A DNA stretch of 64,000 nucleotides from Falsiroseomonas selenitidurans (GTDB lineage Bacteria; Pseudomonadota; Alphaproteobacteria; Acetobacterales; Acetobacteraceae): positions 103,791-167,790 of the forward strand of contig NZ_JAAVNE010000006.1 in NCBI RefSeq assembly GCF_012103215.1, read 5' to 3'. The notes under the pieces are model-generated. The model was given only the letters and a program-made list of their open reading frames with translations. It searched no databases and had not been told where the DNA came from. Positions within the stretch are counted from its first letter, which is position 1, and every line of letters starts with the position of its first letter. Positions 49,908 through 59,798 of the stretch are shown here, in pieces. The translations under genes and the position numbers were made by a program.

Positions 49908-50669
49908 TCAGTTCCGGCGCGCGGGCGCGGCCGGCGCCGGCGGCGGCGGCGGCGGCGGCGCGCCATTGGCGGCAGCGGCCGGCGCCTCGACCGGCGCGGC
50001 GCCCTCGGGCGGGATGGTCACGCTGCGCAGCACGCGGTTCATCTGCGCGGATATCTCGTCCGTCAGGTCGAACGCACTGTCGTTGAAGATCACCAGCGGC
50101 CGCGGCAGCACGAGGTTGACCCCGCGGGAGGCGGCGACCTGGCGGATGACGGCGCCCAGCGCCTGCTCGATCTGCTGCAGACCGGCCTGTGCCGCCTGGT
50201 CGATGGCGCGCGACCGGTCGCGGAAGATGCGCTGCGCATCGGTGATGCGTTCCTGCAGGTCACGCTCCCGCGCCCGCAGCTGCTCGGCCGGCAGGCTGGC
50301 CCGGGCGGCGGCCAGCGCCTGCTGCTCCTCCCGCCAGCGGGCCTGTTCGCGCTGCAGATCCTCGTTCAGCTTGGCGCGGCGCCGCTCGATCTCCTCCCGC
50401 ACCTGGTTGAAGGCGGCGGAAAGGCGCTGCACCTCGGGGATATCGACGATCGCGACCACGGCGGCGGGCGGGCGCTGGCCGGCGGCGGGTGCCGCCGGGC
50501 GCTGCGCCGGCCGCTGCTGGGCCTGGGCGGGGCGCTGCTGCTGCTGCTGGCCCTGGGCGGGCGGCACGAACCATTGCTGGCCCTGTTGCTGCTGGGCGAA
50601 AGCCGGGACGGCCGGCAGCAGCGGCGCGGAAAACAGGATGGAGGCCGCGAAAAGGGTGCGCAGGCGCAT
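49908..50669 (-). CDS. OmpH/Skp-family periplasmic chaperone
   Basis: 253-aa protein, longer than typical Skp (about 160 aa). Signal peptide 1-25 (cleavage after AFA), then a Gln/Pro/Ala-rich region (about 26-70), the Skp coiled core (about 71-220: VVAIVDIPEVQRLSAAFNQV and a charged helix REEIERRRAKLNEDLQREQA) and a Pro/Ala-rich tail. Skp holds unfolded outer-membrane proteins for the adjacent BamA. Starts 23 bp after bamA. The low-complexity flanks are unusual. Confidence 0.88.
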   Translation of the reverse strand: MRLRTLFAASILFSAPLLPAVPAFAQQQQGQQWFVPPAQGQQQQQRPAQAQQRPAQRPAAPAAGQRPPAAVVAIVDIPEVQRLSAAFNQVREEIERRRAKLNEDLQREQARWREEQQALAAARASLPAEQLRARERDLQERITDAQRIFRDRSRAIDQAAQAGLQQIEQALGAVIRQVAASRGVNLVLPRPLVIFNDSAFDLTDEISAQMNRVLRSVTIPPEGAAPVEAPAAAANGAPPPPPPPAPAAPARRN

Positions 50670-50692
50670 GGAACGATGATCCCGGATGTGGC

Positions 50693-53032
50693 TCAGAAGC
50701 GGGTGCCGAAGCCGAAGCGGACGAGCTGCGTCTCGTCGTAGGACTCCTTCACCACCGCCTGGGCGATGTCGATGTTGATCAGGCCGACCGGCGTGCGCCA
50801 GGAGATGCCGACGCCGGCACCGACGCGCGGCGCCGCGTCGTCCTGCACGCCGACGCCGGTGACCGGCGTGCGGGACAGGGAGCCGACATCGACGAAGGCG
50901 CGGCCGAGCAGGCCGATCTCGGCCGGCAGCGGCAGCGGGAAGCGCAGTTCCGTGGTCTGCGTCCAGATCAGTCGGCCACCCAGCGGGTCGTCATTGCCAT
51001 TCGCCGTGTCGCGCGGGCCGGCGCCGGCCAGGGCGAAGCCGCGCAGATTGTCGCCGCCCAGGAAGAAGCGGTCGATGATGCGTTCCGGGCGGTCGCCCCA
51101 GGGGGTCAGGTAGCCGACGCCGGCCTGCAGCGCGAGCACATAGGCGTTGTCGCCCAGCAGGCGTTCCAGCGGCACGTAGCCCGCCACGTCGCCGCGCCAG
51201 CGGATATAGGCCACGTCACCGCCGAGGCCGGCGACATCCGTGCCGACGCGCACGATGTAGCCGCTGCGCGGCTCGATCCGGCTGTCGCGAATGTCGTAGG
51301 ACAGGGTGGTGCCGATCTGCGACAGCAGGGTGACGCCTTCCTGCTCCTGGATGAAGCGGCTGGCATCGCTGTCGATGTCATAGACATCGCGCTGGACGAG
51401 GCTGTAGGCCCAGCTCTGCCGCACCCGCTCGTTGAACTCATAGCCCGCCCGCAGCACCACGCCGGCGCGGCGTTCCGAATAGGACGCGCTGTCCTGCAGG
51501 TTGCGGGTGATGTAGAAGACGTCGACGCCGGCCGAGAGGTTGCGGTCCAGGAAGGACGGGTCGGTGATCGAGAGGTCAACCTGCGACCGGCGCTGCGCCA
51601 GCATCGCCTGCAGCCGGGCATCGAGGCCGGTGCCCAGCAGGTTGCGCTCCCGGATGCCGAAATCCGTCAGCAGGCCGGCATCGGTGGAGAAGCCGCCGCC
51701 GAGCGAGATTTCACCGGTCGGGCGTTCCTGCACCGTCGTCTGCAGCACCGTGCGGTCCGGCGTGGAGCCGGGCTGCGCGGTGATCTCGGCACTGGCGAAA
51801 TAGCCCAGGTCGCGGATGCGCTGGCGCGAACGGCGCACCTGCGCGGCGTTGAAGGCATCGCCCTCCGCGATGCGGAATTCGCGGCGGATGACGCGGTCGG
51901 CGGTGCGGCTGTTGCCGGTGATGTCGATGCGCTCGACATAGGCGCGGGTGCCTTCGGCGACCTCGAAGGTCACGTCGACGCGGCGGTTCTCCCGGTCCCG
52001 CACCACGCGCGGGCGGACCTCCACGAAGGGCACGCCGCGCAGGCCGACGGCGTCGGACAGCGCCTCCACCGAGCGTTCCACGGCGTCGCCATCGTACCAG
52101 TCGCCCTGGCTGATCTCGAGGTCGCCACGCAGCGAATCAGGCTCCACGCCGCGCAGGCTGCTGGTGATGTCCACCGTGCCGACGCGATAGCGCGGGCCCT
52201 CGTCGATCGTGTAGGTCACGAAGAAGCCGCTGCGGTCCGGCGCCAGCTCCGCCGTCGCCGCCGTCACCTGCACATCGGCATAGCCCTGGCGCAGGTAGTA
52301 GCGGCGCAGCAGCTCGCGGTCGAAGTTCAGGCGCTCCGGGTCGTAGATGTCGGAGGTGGACAGGATCCGATACCAGGCCTGCTCCCGGGTCGCGACCACG
52401 TCGCGCAGCCTGCCGTCGGAAAAGGCGGTGTTGCCGACGAAGTTCACGCGGCTGACCAGCGCGGCCTCGCCTTCCATGATCTCGAAGACCACGTCGACGC
52501 GGTTCTGGTCGAGCTGGATGACCTTGGGCTCCACCCGCGCGGCGAAGCGGCCGCGGCGCGCATAGAGGTCCAGGATGCGCTGCCGGTCCGCCTGCGCCGC
52601 CTGCGGGGTGAACACGGCGCGGGCGCGCAGCGTCACTTCCGGGGTCAGCACGTCGTCGGAGACCTTGCTGTTCCCCTCGAAGGCCACGCGGTTGACGATG
52701 GGGTTCTCCTGCACCGCCACGCGGATGCGGTCCCCGTCGCGCGCCACCGTCACGTCCTGGAACAGGCCGGTGGCGAACAGCGTGCGCAGGCTTCGGTCCA
52801 GCCGGTCCGCATCGAAGGGGTCACCCGGCTGCAGCAGCATGTAGGACCGGATGGTATCCGCCTCGATGCGCTGGTTGCCGGTGACATCGATGGCCCGGAC
52901 GATGCCCGCGGCGGCCGGGGCCGCCACCGGGGCCGGCGTGCGCGGCCGGCGCGTCTGCGCCTCGGCGGTCAGCGCAAGGCCGACCGGGACGAGGCAGGTG
53001 GCGGCGAGCAGGAGAAGCCGATTGGCGACCAA
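50693..53032 (-). CDS. bamA: outer-membrane protein assembly factor BamA
   Basis: 779-aa Omp85 protein that inserts beta-barrels into the outer membrane. Signal peptide 1-25, five POTRA repeats (about 40-430; for example IRAIDVTGNQRIEADTIRSY and ALVSRVNFVGNTAFSDG) and a 16-strand barrel ending in the expected C-terminal phenylalanine (QLVRFGFGTRF). The start appears to be TTG 53032, since no ATG or GTG is available nearby. Upstream of it lies rseP. Confidence 0.93.
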   Translation of the reverse strand: MVANRLLLLAATCLVPVGLALTAEAQTRRPRTPAPVAAPAAAGIVRAIDVTGNQRIEADTIRSYMLLQPGDPFDADRLDRSLRTLFATGLFQDVTVARDGDRIRVAVQENPIVNRVAFEGNSKVSDDVLTPEVTLRARAVFTPQAAQADRQRILDLYARRGRFAARVEPKVIQLDQNRVDVVFEIMEGEAALVSRVNFVGNTAFSDGRLRDVVATREQAWYRILSTSDIYDPERLNFDRELLRRYYLRQGYADVQVTAATAELAPDRSGFFVTYTIDEGPRYRVGTVDITSSLRGVEPDSLRGDLEISQGDWYDGDAVERSVEALSDAVGLRGVPFVEVRPRVVRDRENRRVDVTFEVAEGTRAYVERIDITGNSRTADRVIRREFRIAEGDAFNAAQVRRSRQRIRDLGYFASAEITAQPGSTPDRTVLQTTVQERPTGEISLGGGFSTDAGLLTDFGIRERNLLGTGLDARLQAMLAQRRSQVDLSITDPSFLDRNLSAGVDVFYITRNLQDSASYSERRAGVVLRAGYEFNERVRQSWAYSLVQRDVYDIDSDASRFIQEQEGVTLLSQIGTTLSYDIRDSRIEPRSGYIVRVGTDVAGLGGDVAYIRWRGDVAGYVPLERLLGDNAYVLALQAGVGYLTPWGDRPERIIDRFFLGGDNLRGFALAGAGPRDTANGNDDPLGGRLIWTQTTELRFPLPLPAEIGLLGRAFVDVGSLSRTPVTGVGVQDDAAPRVGAGVGISWRTPVGLINIDIAQAVVKESYDETQLVRFGFGTRF

Positions 53033-53227
53033 GAGGAAATTCCCCGGGGGGGTGAGTTACGGCCGCGGACACTAGCGGAGCGGCAAGGGTGAAGCCACCC
53101 CCGCCGCCGGGCGCCCCGCCCCGGCGGTTCACGGCCCGCGCCGGCCCTGCGCCCGGACCGCCGCCGGCGCCGGGCGCCGCACGGCAAAGCCCAGCATTGC
53201 CCGGGGCTTAGCGCGCGGGGGCGCGGT
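53033..53227. other. rseP-bamA intergenic gap
   Basis: 195 bp with runs of G/C palindromes (for example CCGCCGGGCG with neighbouring CGCCCCG) and no ORF recognised. It is the largest gap in the envelope operon and may hold a bamA promoter; none was identified. Confidence 0.4.
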
Positions 53228-54337
53228 TCACCCGAACAGTCCCGTGGCCCAGCGCACCACGCCCAGCTGGGAGAGGTCGTTCCAGGTGGCGAAGACGAAC
53301 AGGGTGATCAGCAGCGCGAATCCGGCGCGGAAGCCGTATTCCTGCGCCTTCGGCGGCAGCGGCCGGCCGCGGATCGCCTCCGCCGCGTAGAACATCAGGT
53401 GGCCGCCATCCAGCACCGGGATGGGGAACAGGTTGATCAGCGCCAGGTTCACCGACAGCACCGCCATGAAGGAAATCAGGCTGGCGATGCCGAGCTCCGC
53501 CACCTGGCCGGACATCTGCGCGATGCGCAGCGGCCCGCCCAGCTCCTCCGCCCCGCGGCCGCCGGCGATCATCTGCCACAGCGCCCCCAGCGTCTGCACG
53601 GTGATGTCCCCGGTCTGCACCACGCCGGCCCAGAGCGCCGTGGCCGGGTTCAGCCGCTCGAACTGCGTCGCGGCGGCGCCGACGCCCAGCACGCCCACCG
53701 TCGTCTCGCCCGTGCTGCGCGGTGCCGGGGTGGCGGTCAGCGTCCGCTCCGCGCCGTCGCGCTCCACCGTCACCGCCACGGGGGTGTTGGCACGCGGCTG
53801 GATGTGCCGCTGCACCTCCTCGAAGCGCAGCACCGGCTGGCCATCCAGGGCGACGATGCGATCGCCCGGCAGCAGCCCGGCGGCGGCCGCCGCGGAGCCT
53901 TCCTGGACCGAGCCGATGGCCGTGGTGGCGGCCGGCCGGCCCACCGTGGCGAACAGCGCGCCGAACATCAGCGCCGCCAGCAGGAAATTGGCCAGCGGCC
54001 CGGCGGCGACGACGATGGCGCGGTCGCGCACCGGCTTTTCATGGAAGGTCTGGCCGGGGCGCCAGGTGGCGCGCACCGCCTCCGGCACGTCCTCCGGCTG
54101 TTCCTGGCCGTGCAGCTTCACATAGCCGCCCAGCGGCAGCCAGCCAATGCGCCATTCCGTGCCCTGCCGGTCGGTCCAGTTGGCGATGGCGCGGCCGAAG
54201 CCGACCGAGAAGCGTTCCACATGCACGCCGCGCCAGCGGGCGGCCAGGTAGTGGCCAAGCTCGTGGAAGAACACCAGCACGCCGAGCACGACGACGAAGG
54301 CGAGGATGGTGCGGATCGGTTCGGGCAGGATGTCCAA
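53228..54337 (-). CDS. rseP: RIP metalloprotease RseP
   Basis: 369-aa site-2 protease that cleaves the anti-sigma-E factor RseA type substrate within the membrane. First membrane segment carries HELGH (H25-E26-x-x-H29, in VFFHELGHYLAARW). One PDZ domain (about 120-200, with GLLPGDRIVALDGQPV; shorter than the E. coli double PDZ) and the second metal-site motif NLFPIPVLDGGHL. TTG 54337 is chosen: GGAGA lies 7 bases upstream and the N-terminus is family-like. Between dxr and bamA, a conserved order. Confidence 0.9.
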   Translation of the reverse strand: MDILPEPIRTILAFVVVLGVLVFFHELGHYLAARWRGVHVERFSVGFGRAIANWTDRQGTEWRIGWLPLGGYVKLHGQEQPEDVPEAVRATWRPGQTFHEKPVRDRAIVVAAGPLANFLLAALMFGALFATVGRPAATTAIGSVQEGSAAAAAGLLPGDRIVALDGQPVLRFEEVQRHIQPRANTPVAVTVERDGAERTLTATPAPRSTGETTVGVLGVGAAATQFERLNPATALWAGVVQTGDITVQTLGALWQMIAGGRGAEELGGPLRIAQMSGQVAELGIASLISFMAVLSVNLALINLFPIPVLDGGHLMFYAAEAIRGRPLPPKAQEYGFRAGFALLITLFVFATWNDLSQLGVVRWATGLFG

Positions 54338-54410
54338 GGTGGTCTCCAGCGGCGCAACGGCGCCCAATTCTAGCTGCGTCGCCTCTCGCCCCGGCCGGCC
54401 GGGCGCCGCC

Positions 54411-55580
54411 TCAGCACGCCGGGGCGCGGCCGGCGGCGAAACCCGTGGCGGCGCGGCGTGCCTCGGCGTCGAGCGCCAGGATCGCCTCCAGCCCATCGGC
54501 CAGCGGTGCCGTCAGGCTCTCCAGCGTCTGTTCGACGACCGCCGCGATGCCGAGGAAGCCGAGCCGCCCTTCAAGGAACAGCGCCACCGCGACCTCGTTC
54601 GCCGCGTTCAATATAGTCGGGGCGCCCCCGCCGGCCTGCAAGGCCTCCCGCGCCAGGCGCAGCGCGGGGAAGCGCACCGGGTCGGGGGCCTGGAACTCCA
54701 GCCGGCCCAGCGCGGCGAGATCCAGCCGCGGCGCGTCCACATGCAGGCGCTCGGGAAAGGCCAGGGCATAGGCGATCGGGGTGCGCATGTCGGGCGTGCC
54801 GAGTTGCGCCAGCAGCGAGCCGTCGGCGAACTGAACCAGGCCATGAACCGCGGATTGCGGGTGCACCAGCACGTCGATCCGCGGCTCCGGCACCGGGAAC
54901 AGGCGCGCGGCCTCGATCAGCTCCAGCCCCTTATTCATCATGGTGGCGGAATCGACGCTGATCTTGGCGCCCATGGACCAGACCGGATGGCGCACCGCCT
55001 GGGCCGGGGTGGCCGTGGCCATGCGCGCCAGGTCCCAGTCGCGGAATGGACCGCCGGAGGCGGTCAGGATGATGCGCTCCACCCCCGCCGGGTCCTGCCC
55101 GTGCAGCGCCTGGAAGATGGCATTGTGCTCGGAATCCACCGGCAGCAGCGTGGCGCCGCCGCGCCGCGCCGTGGCCAGCACCAGCTCCGCCGCGCAGACC
55201 AGGCTTTCCTTGTTGGCCAGGGCCAGCGTGCCGCCGCGCCCCAGCGCCACCAGGGTGGAGCGCAGGCCAGCGGCGCCGACGATTGCCGCCATGGTCCAGT
55301 CGGCCGGGCGCGAAGCGGCTTCCTCCACCGCCGCCAGGCCGGCCGCGGCTTCCACGCCGGTGCCGGCCAGCGCCGCCTGCAGGGCAGCGTGGCAGGCCGG
55401 ATCCGCCACCACGGCGCAGCGGGCGCGGTGGCGGATGGCCTGTTCCGCCAGCCGCGCCACGTCGCGGTTGGCGACCAGCGCCTCCACCCGGAACCGGCCT
55501 TCCGGCGCCGCGTCCAGCAGCGCCACGGTGGACCGCCCGACGGAGCCGGTGGAGCCGAGGATGGTGACGGACCGCGTCAC
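54411..55580 (-). CDS. dxr: 1-deoxy-D-xylulose 5-phosphate reductoisomerase
   Basis: 389-aa MEP-pathway enzyme converting DXP to MEP with NADPH. NADPH-binding GSTGSVGRST (9-18), then LLPVDSEHNAIFQAL and metal/substrate motifs SGGPFRDW, SVDSATMMNKGLELIEA and NAANEVAVALFL. GTG 55580 overlaps the cdsA stop (GTGA). Followed by rseP after 73 bp. Confidence 0.95.
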   Translation of the reverse strand: MTRSVTILGSTGSVGRSTVALLDAAPEGRFRVEALVANRDVARLAEQAIRHRARCAVVADPACHAALQAALAGTGVEAAAGLAAVEEAASRPADWTMAAIVGAAGLRSTLVALGRGGTLALANKESLVCAAELVLATARRGGATLLPVDSEHNAIFQALHGQDPAGVERIILTASGGPFRDWDLARMATATPAQAVRHPVWSMGAKISVDSATMMNKGLELIEAARLFPVPEPRIDVLVHPQSAVHGLVQFADGSLLAQLGTPDMRTPIAYALAFPERLHVDAPRLDLAALGRLEFQAPDPVRFPALRLAREALQAGGGAPTILNAANEVAVALFLEGRLGFLGIAAVVEQTLESLTAPLADGLEAILALDAEARRAATGFAAGRAPAC

Positions 55581-56440
55581 AGCCCCCACCCCCAGAGCGG
55601 CCGACCCTGGCCCAGCAGGTAGGACAGCAGCGCCGCCACCGGGGCCGCCGCCAGCACCCCGTCCAGCCGGTCCAGCAGCCCGCCATGGCCGGGAATGAGG
55701 GAGGAGGTGTCCTTCACCTTGAAATGCCGCTTGATGGCGCTTTCCAACAGATCCCCCGCCTGCGAGGCGATGCTGACCACCAGCGTGACCAGCGCGATGG
55801 CGACCGGCGAGGCGCCGGGCGTGAAGGCCAGCGCCGTGCCACCGCCGACCACCAGCGCCGAGGCGAGGCCGCCCAGCGCCCCCGACCAGGTCTTGTTGGG
55901 GGAGATGGCGGGCGCCAGCTTCGGCCCTCCGAAGGCCCGACCGGCCAGGTAGGCGCCGATGTCGGAGGCCCAGACCACGACGAACAGGAACAGGACATTG
56001 CCGCGCCCGGCCTCGTTGTCGTGGCGCAATTCGATCAGCGCCAGGCCGGCCAGACCGATATACAGCACACCGGCCGCCAGCCGCCGGGCGGGCTGCACGA
56101 TGCCGGACCGCCGGCCGCGCGCGGCCACGCCGGCCCAGGTGGCGGCGAAGCCCGCCAGCAGCACCCCGAGGCCCAGCAGCGCGCGTTCGGCCACCGCCAG
56201 CGCGCCGGCGGCGAAGACCACCAGCGGCACCGCCATCCCCGGGAAGACCCGGGTGCGCCGGCCGCACAAATGCACCCATTCCCAGGTCAGCACCGCGACG
56301 GCCAGCGCCACCATGGCGGTGAAGCTCTCCGCGCCGAACCAGATGCAGGCCAGCGCCGCCGGCAGCAGCACGGCCGCGGAAAGCGCGCGCTTGCGCAGGT
56401 CGGTCCAGCGCTTCGCCTCCGCGCGTGGCGCCACGGTCAT
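55577..56440 (-). CDS. cdsA: phosphatidate cytidylyltransferase
   Basis: 287-aa multi-span enzyme making CDP-diacylglycerol from phosphatidate and CTP. Six to eight membrane segments; the C-terminal signature SAIKRHFKVKDTSSLIPGHG then GLLDRLDGVL is diagnostic. ATG 56440 is chosen, 16 bp after uppS; GTG 56452 is possible. GTGA overlap with dxr. Confidence 0.93.
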   Translation of the reverse strand: MTVAPRAEAKRWTDLRKRALSAAVLLPAALACIWFGAESFTAMVALAVAVLTWEWVHLCGRRTRVFPGMAVPLVVFAAGALAVAERALLGLGVLLAGFAATWAGVAARGRRSGIVQPARRLAAGVLYIGLAGLALIELRHDNEAGRGNVLFLFVVVWASDIGAYLAGRAFGGPKLAPAISPNKTWSGALGGLASALVVGGGTALAFTPGASPVAIALVTLVVSIASQAGDLLESAIKRHFKVKDTSSLIPGHGGLLDRLDGVLAAAPVAALLSYLLGQGRPLWGWGL

Positions 56441-56456
56441 GCTGCCGGCCACGCCG

Positions 56457-57254
56457 TCACGCGACCCTGAGGCCGTAGCGTCGTTCGCGGCGGGCGAATT
56501 CGCCCAAGGCCGCCGCCAGGTGCTCCGCCGCATAATCCGGCCACAGCACGTCCTGGAAGACGAATTCCGCGTAGGCCGACTGCCACAGCAGGAAGTTGGA
56601 GATCCGCTGCTCGCCGCTGGTGCGGATGATCAGGTCGGGGTCCGGCATGCCGGCGGTGGCCAGGGCGCGGCCGAACATCGCCTCGTCCAGCGCCTCCGGG
56701 TCCAGGGTCCCGGCGGCGGCGCGGCGCGCCATGTCCCGTGCCGCGGCCACGATCTCCGCCCGCCCGCCATAGGAGACGGCGACGTTCAGGTTCAGCCTGG
56801 TGCCGCCGGCGGTGGCTTCCTCGGCCGCGCCGATCGCCCGCACCGTATCCGGGCCGAAGCGCTCGCGCTCCCCGATCACGCGCAGGCGGATGCCCTCCCG
56901 GGCCAGTGTCCCGACCTCGGAGCGCAGATACATGCGCATCAGGCTGGTCAGGTCGCGCACCTCGTCGGCCGGGCGCTGCCAGTTCTCGGAGGAAAAGGCG
57001 AAGAGGGTCAGCCAGCCGATGTCGCACTGCACCGCCGCCTCGATGGTGCGGCGCACCGCCTCCGCCCCCGCCTTGTGGCCCAGCGCCCGCGGCAGGCTGC
57101 GCGCCGTGGCCCAGCGGCCATTGCCGTCCATGATGATGCCAACATGCCGCGGCAGGCCGGCGCCGCGACCGGGGCGGGAAGCGGCGGGCTCGCCAGGGGC
57201 TTCGCCCCCGGATGCCGCCAAGCCGCCTTCCAGCGGCTTCGCCGCCGCGCTCAT
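56457..57254 (-). CDS. uppS: isoprenyl transferase (undecaprenyl diphosphate synthase)
   Basis: 265-aa cis-prenyltransferase supplying the C55 carrier for peptidoglycan. Catalytic HVGIIMDGNGRWA, FAFSSENW, and the C-terminal DPDLIIRTSGEQRISNFLLW with YAEFVFQDVLWPD are complete. The first 40 residues before the core are low complexity. ATG 57254 preferred over TTG 57269. Confidence 0.95.
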   Translation of the reverse strand: MSAAAKPLEGGLAASGGEAPGEPAASRPGRGAGLPRHVGIIMDGNGRWATARSLPRALGHKAGAEAVRRTIEAAVQCDIGWLTLFAFSSENWQRPADEVRDLTSLMRMYLRSEVGTLAREGIRLRVIGERERFGPDTVRAIGAAEEATAGGTRLNLNVAVSYGGRAEIVAAARDMARRAAAGTLDPEALDEAMFGRALATAGMPDPDLIIRTSGEQRISNFLLWQSAYAEFVFQDVLWPDYAAEHLAAALGEFARRERRYGLRVA

Positions 57255-57285
57255 CACCCGACCGCCCAAGCCGACCCGCGTGCCA

Positions 57286-57858
57286 TCAGCTCGTCCGGAT
57301 GTCCTTTTCCTTCTCCGCCAGGGTGGCGTCGACGGTCTTGATGCTCTGGTCGGTCATCTTCTGGATCTCGTCCGTCCAGCGCTTGGCGTCATCCTGGCTG
57401 ACTTCGGACTTCTTGTCCTTCTCCCAGCCCTTGACGGTCTCCATCGCATCGCGCCGGACGCCGCGCATGGCAACCCGCGTGGCCTCGGCATATTTGGCCG
57501 CGGTCTTCACAAGGTCGTTGCGCCGCTCGGTGGTCAGTGGCGGCAGCGGCACGCGGATCACCTGGCCCTCGGTCTGCGGGTTGAGCCCCAGGCCGGAATC
57601 GCGGATCGCGATCTCCACCGCCTTCACCACCGACTTGTCCCAGACCTGCACCGACAGCAGGCCCGGCCCGGCGACCGAGATGTTGGACACCTGGACCAGC
57701 GGCTGCACATTGCCATAGGCCTCGACACGGATGGGCTCGAGCAGCGCGGGGCTGGCGCGGCCGGTGCGCAGGCCGGCGAATTCCTTCTTCAGCGTCTCCA
57801 GCGCGCCATCCATGCGGCGCTGCAGGTCGCGCTTGTATTCGGCAAAGTCGGCGGCCAT
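57286..57858 (-). CDS. frr: ribosome recycling factor
   Basis: 190-aa RRF that splits post-termination ribosomes with EF-G. LRTGRASPALLEPIRVEAYG, then PLVQVSNISV, and the helical C-terminal part (ETVKGWEKDKKSEVSQDDAK) agree with the family. Between pyrH and uppS, as usual. Confidence 0.96.
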   Translation of the reverse strand: MAADFAEYKRDLQRRMDGALETLKKEFAGLRTGRASPALLEPIRVEAYGNVQPLVQVSNISVAGPGLLSVQVWDKSVVKAVEIAIRDSGLGLNPQTEGQVIRVPLPPLTTERRNDLVKTAAKYAEATRVAMRGVRRDAMETVKGWEKDKKSEVSQDDAKRWTDEIQKMTDQSIKTVDATLAEKEKDIRTS

Positions 57859-57933
57859 GCCCGGATCCCCTCTCTGGCATTCTCACGGCGGGCGAACCCG
57901 CCTGACGACTAGGAAAATGCGGCCAACACTGGA

Positions 57934-58656
57934 TTACGGATCGACCACGGTGGTGAACTTCCCCTCGCCCTGCATGACGGCGGTGAAGGCACCCGGCTCG
58001 TGGATGTTGAACACGACGATCGGCAGCTTGTTCTCCCGCGCCAGGCTGATCGCGGCCGCATCCATCACCGCCAGGTCGCGCGAGAGCACGTCGAGGTAGG
58101 TGATGGTGGTGTAACGCTCGGCCAGCGGGTTCTTGCGCGGGTCGGCCGAATAGACGCCGTCCACCTGCGTGCCCTTCAACAGCGCGTCGCAGCCCATCTC
58201 GGCCGCGCGCAGCGCGGCGGCGGTGTCCGTGGTGAAGAAGGGGTTGCCCGTGCCGGCGGCGAAGATCACCACCCGCCCCTTCTCCATGTGCCGCATGGCG
58301 CGGCGGCGGATGAAGGGCTCGGCCAGGCTGGCCATCGGGATCGCCGACTGCACCCGGGTGGTGACGCCGAGCTTTTCCAGCCAGTTCTGCATGGCCAGGG
58401 CGTTCATCACCGTGGCCAGCATGCCCATGCCGTCGGCCTGGGTGCGGTCCATGCCGGCGGAGGCGCCGGCGACGCCGCGGAAGATGTTGCCGCCGCCGAT
58501 CACCATGCAGATCTCGACACCCAGCGCGGCGACGTCGCGGATATCCTCCGCGATGCCCTTCAGCACGGCGATGTCGAGGCCGTAGTCGCGATCGCCCATC
58601 AGCGCCTCGCCGGAGACCTTGAGCAGGACGCGCTTGTAGATCGGGGGTCTGCTCAT
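57934..58656 (-). CDS. pyrH: UMP kinase
   Basis: 240-aa hexameric UMP kinase. [50 protein letters not shown] and [20 protein letters not shown] are family signatures. ATG 58656 matches the family N-terminus. 143 bp separate it from tsf, including a hairpin. Confidence 0.96.
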   Translation of the reverse strand: MSRPPIYKRVLLKVSGEALMGDRDYGLDIAVLKGIAEDIRDVAALGVEICMVIGGGNIFRGVAGASAGMDRTQADGMGMLATVMNALAMQNWLEKLGVTTRVQSAIPMASLAEPFIRRRAMRHMEKGRVVIFAAGTGNPFFTTDTAAALRAAEMGCDALLKGTQVDGVYSADPRKNPLAERYTTITYLDVLSRDLAVMDAAAISLARENKLPIVVFNIHEPGAFTAVMQGEGKFTTVVDP

Positions 58657-58759
58657 CTTCTGTCGGGAATCCGGTGTCTTGGCGCGGTGGAACATAGGCG
58701 GCGCATGATGGCGCCGGCAAGGCGCGGGCGAGGCGGGCCGCCCCGCCGGGGCAGGCACC

Positions 58760-58783
58760 GTGCGGCGGGCAATCCCGCCGCAC
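58760..58783. terminator. hairpin after tsf
   Basis: Perfect 10-bp stem GTGCGGCGGG-CAAT-CCCGCCGCAC, 16 bp downstream of the tsf stop in the direction of transcription. No T-run. Probably attenuates or ends the rpsB-tsf message before pyrH. Confidence 0.5.
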
Positions 58784-58799
58784 CGGCACCGGCCGGGCT

Positions 58800-59708
58800 T
58801 CAGCCCTTGGCGGCGGCAGCCACTTCGGCGGCGAAGTCGGACGACGCCTTCTCGATGCCCTCGCCCAGGTGGAAGCGGGCGAAGCCGGTCAGCTGGCCGC
58901 CGGCCTTCTTGACCACTTCCTTCACCCGGCTCTCGCCATCATGCACCCAGACCTGCTCCAGCAGCACCACTTCCTCGTAGTACTTGCGGATGCGGCCCTC
59001 GATCATCTTCTCGATGATGGCGGCCGGCTTGCCGGAGGTCGCGGCCTGCTCGCGCAGCACCGCCTTCTCCCGCTCCAGGGCGGAGGGGTCGACGGCGGAG
59101 ACGTCCAGCGCATCCGGGCGGGTGGCGGCGACATGCATGCCGATCTGCCGGCCCAGCGCCTCCAGCGCCTCGATCTCGCTCGCCGCTTCCAGCGCCACCA
59201 GCACGCCGATCTTGCCGAGGCCCGGCTTCACCGCATTGTGCATGTAGGTGGCGACGGTGCCGCTGTTCACCCGCAGCACCTTGACGCGGCGGATCGACAT
59301 GTTCTCGCCGATCGTGGCGATCATCCGGGTCAGCTCCTCCTGCGTGGAGTGCATGGTGCCGGGGTAGGTCGCGGCCTTCAGCGCCTCCACGTCATCGCCC
59401 ACCGACAGCGCCAGGGAGGCGACCTCGGAGACGAAATTCTGGAAGGTCTCGTTGCGCGCCACGAAGTCGGTCTCGGCATTCACCTCGACCATGGCGGCCA
59501 CGGTGGGGCCGGAGGCGACGCCCACCAGGCCCTCGGCCGCGACGCGGCCGGACTTCTTGGCGGCGGCGGAGAGGCCCTTCTTGCGCAGCCAGTCGATGGC
59601 CGCTTCCATGTCGCCGCCGGCCTCCACCAGCGCCTTCTTGCAGTCCATCATGCCGGCGCCGGTCTTCTCGCGCAGGTCGCGCACCATCGCCGCGGTGATC
59701 TCGGCCAT
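58800..59708 (-). CDS. tsf: elongation factor Ts
   Basis: 302-aa nucleotide exchange factor for EF-Tu. N-terminal [20 protein letters not shown] with [12 protein letters not shown], and [20 protein letters not shown] in the core. ATG 59708 is the natural start; longer frames upstream overlap rpsB. Downstream of rpsB by 125 bp. Confidence 0.96.
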   Translation of the reverse strand: MAEITAAMVRDLREKTGAGMMDCKKALVEAGGDMEAAIDWLRKKGLSAAAKKSGRVAAEGLVGVASGPTVAAMVEVNAETDFVARNETFQNFVSEVASLALSVGDDVEALKAATYPGTMHSTQEELTRMIATIGENMSIRRVKVLRVNSGTVATYMHNAVKPGLGKIGVLVALEAASEIEALEALGRQIGMHVAATRPDALDVSAVDPSALEREKAVLREQAATSGKPAAIIEKMIEGRIRKYYEEVVLLEQVWVHDGESRVKEVVKKAGGQLTGFARFHLGEGIEKASSDFAAEVAAAAKG

Positions 59709-59775
59709 TTCGATCGTCCCCGTCCATCGCATCATGGCCGCGCCGGGCAGACCCGGGCGGCCTCCACATCCAGCA

Positions 59776-59798
59776 GGCCGGGCGCGAGCCGCCCGGCC
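59776..59798. other. hairpin between rpsB and tsf
   Basis: Perfect 9-bp stem GGCCGGGCG-cgagc-CGCCCGGCC in the 125-bp gap, followed (minus-strand direction) by further GC palindromes. Possible partial attenuator separating rpsB and tsf output. Confidence 0.4.
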
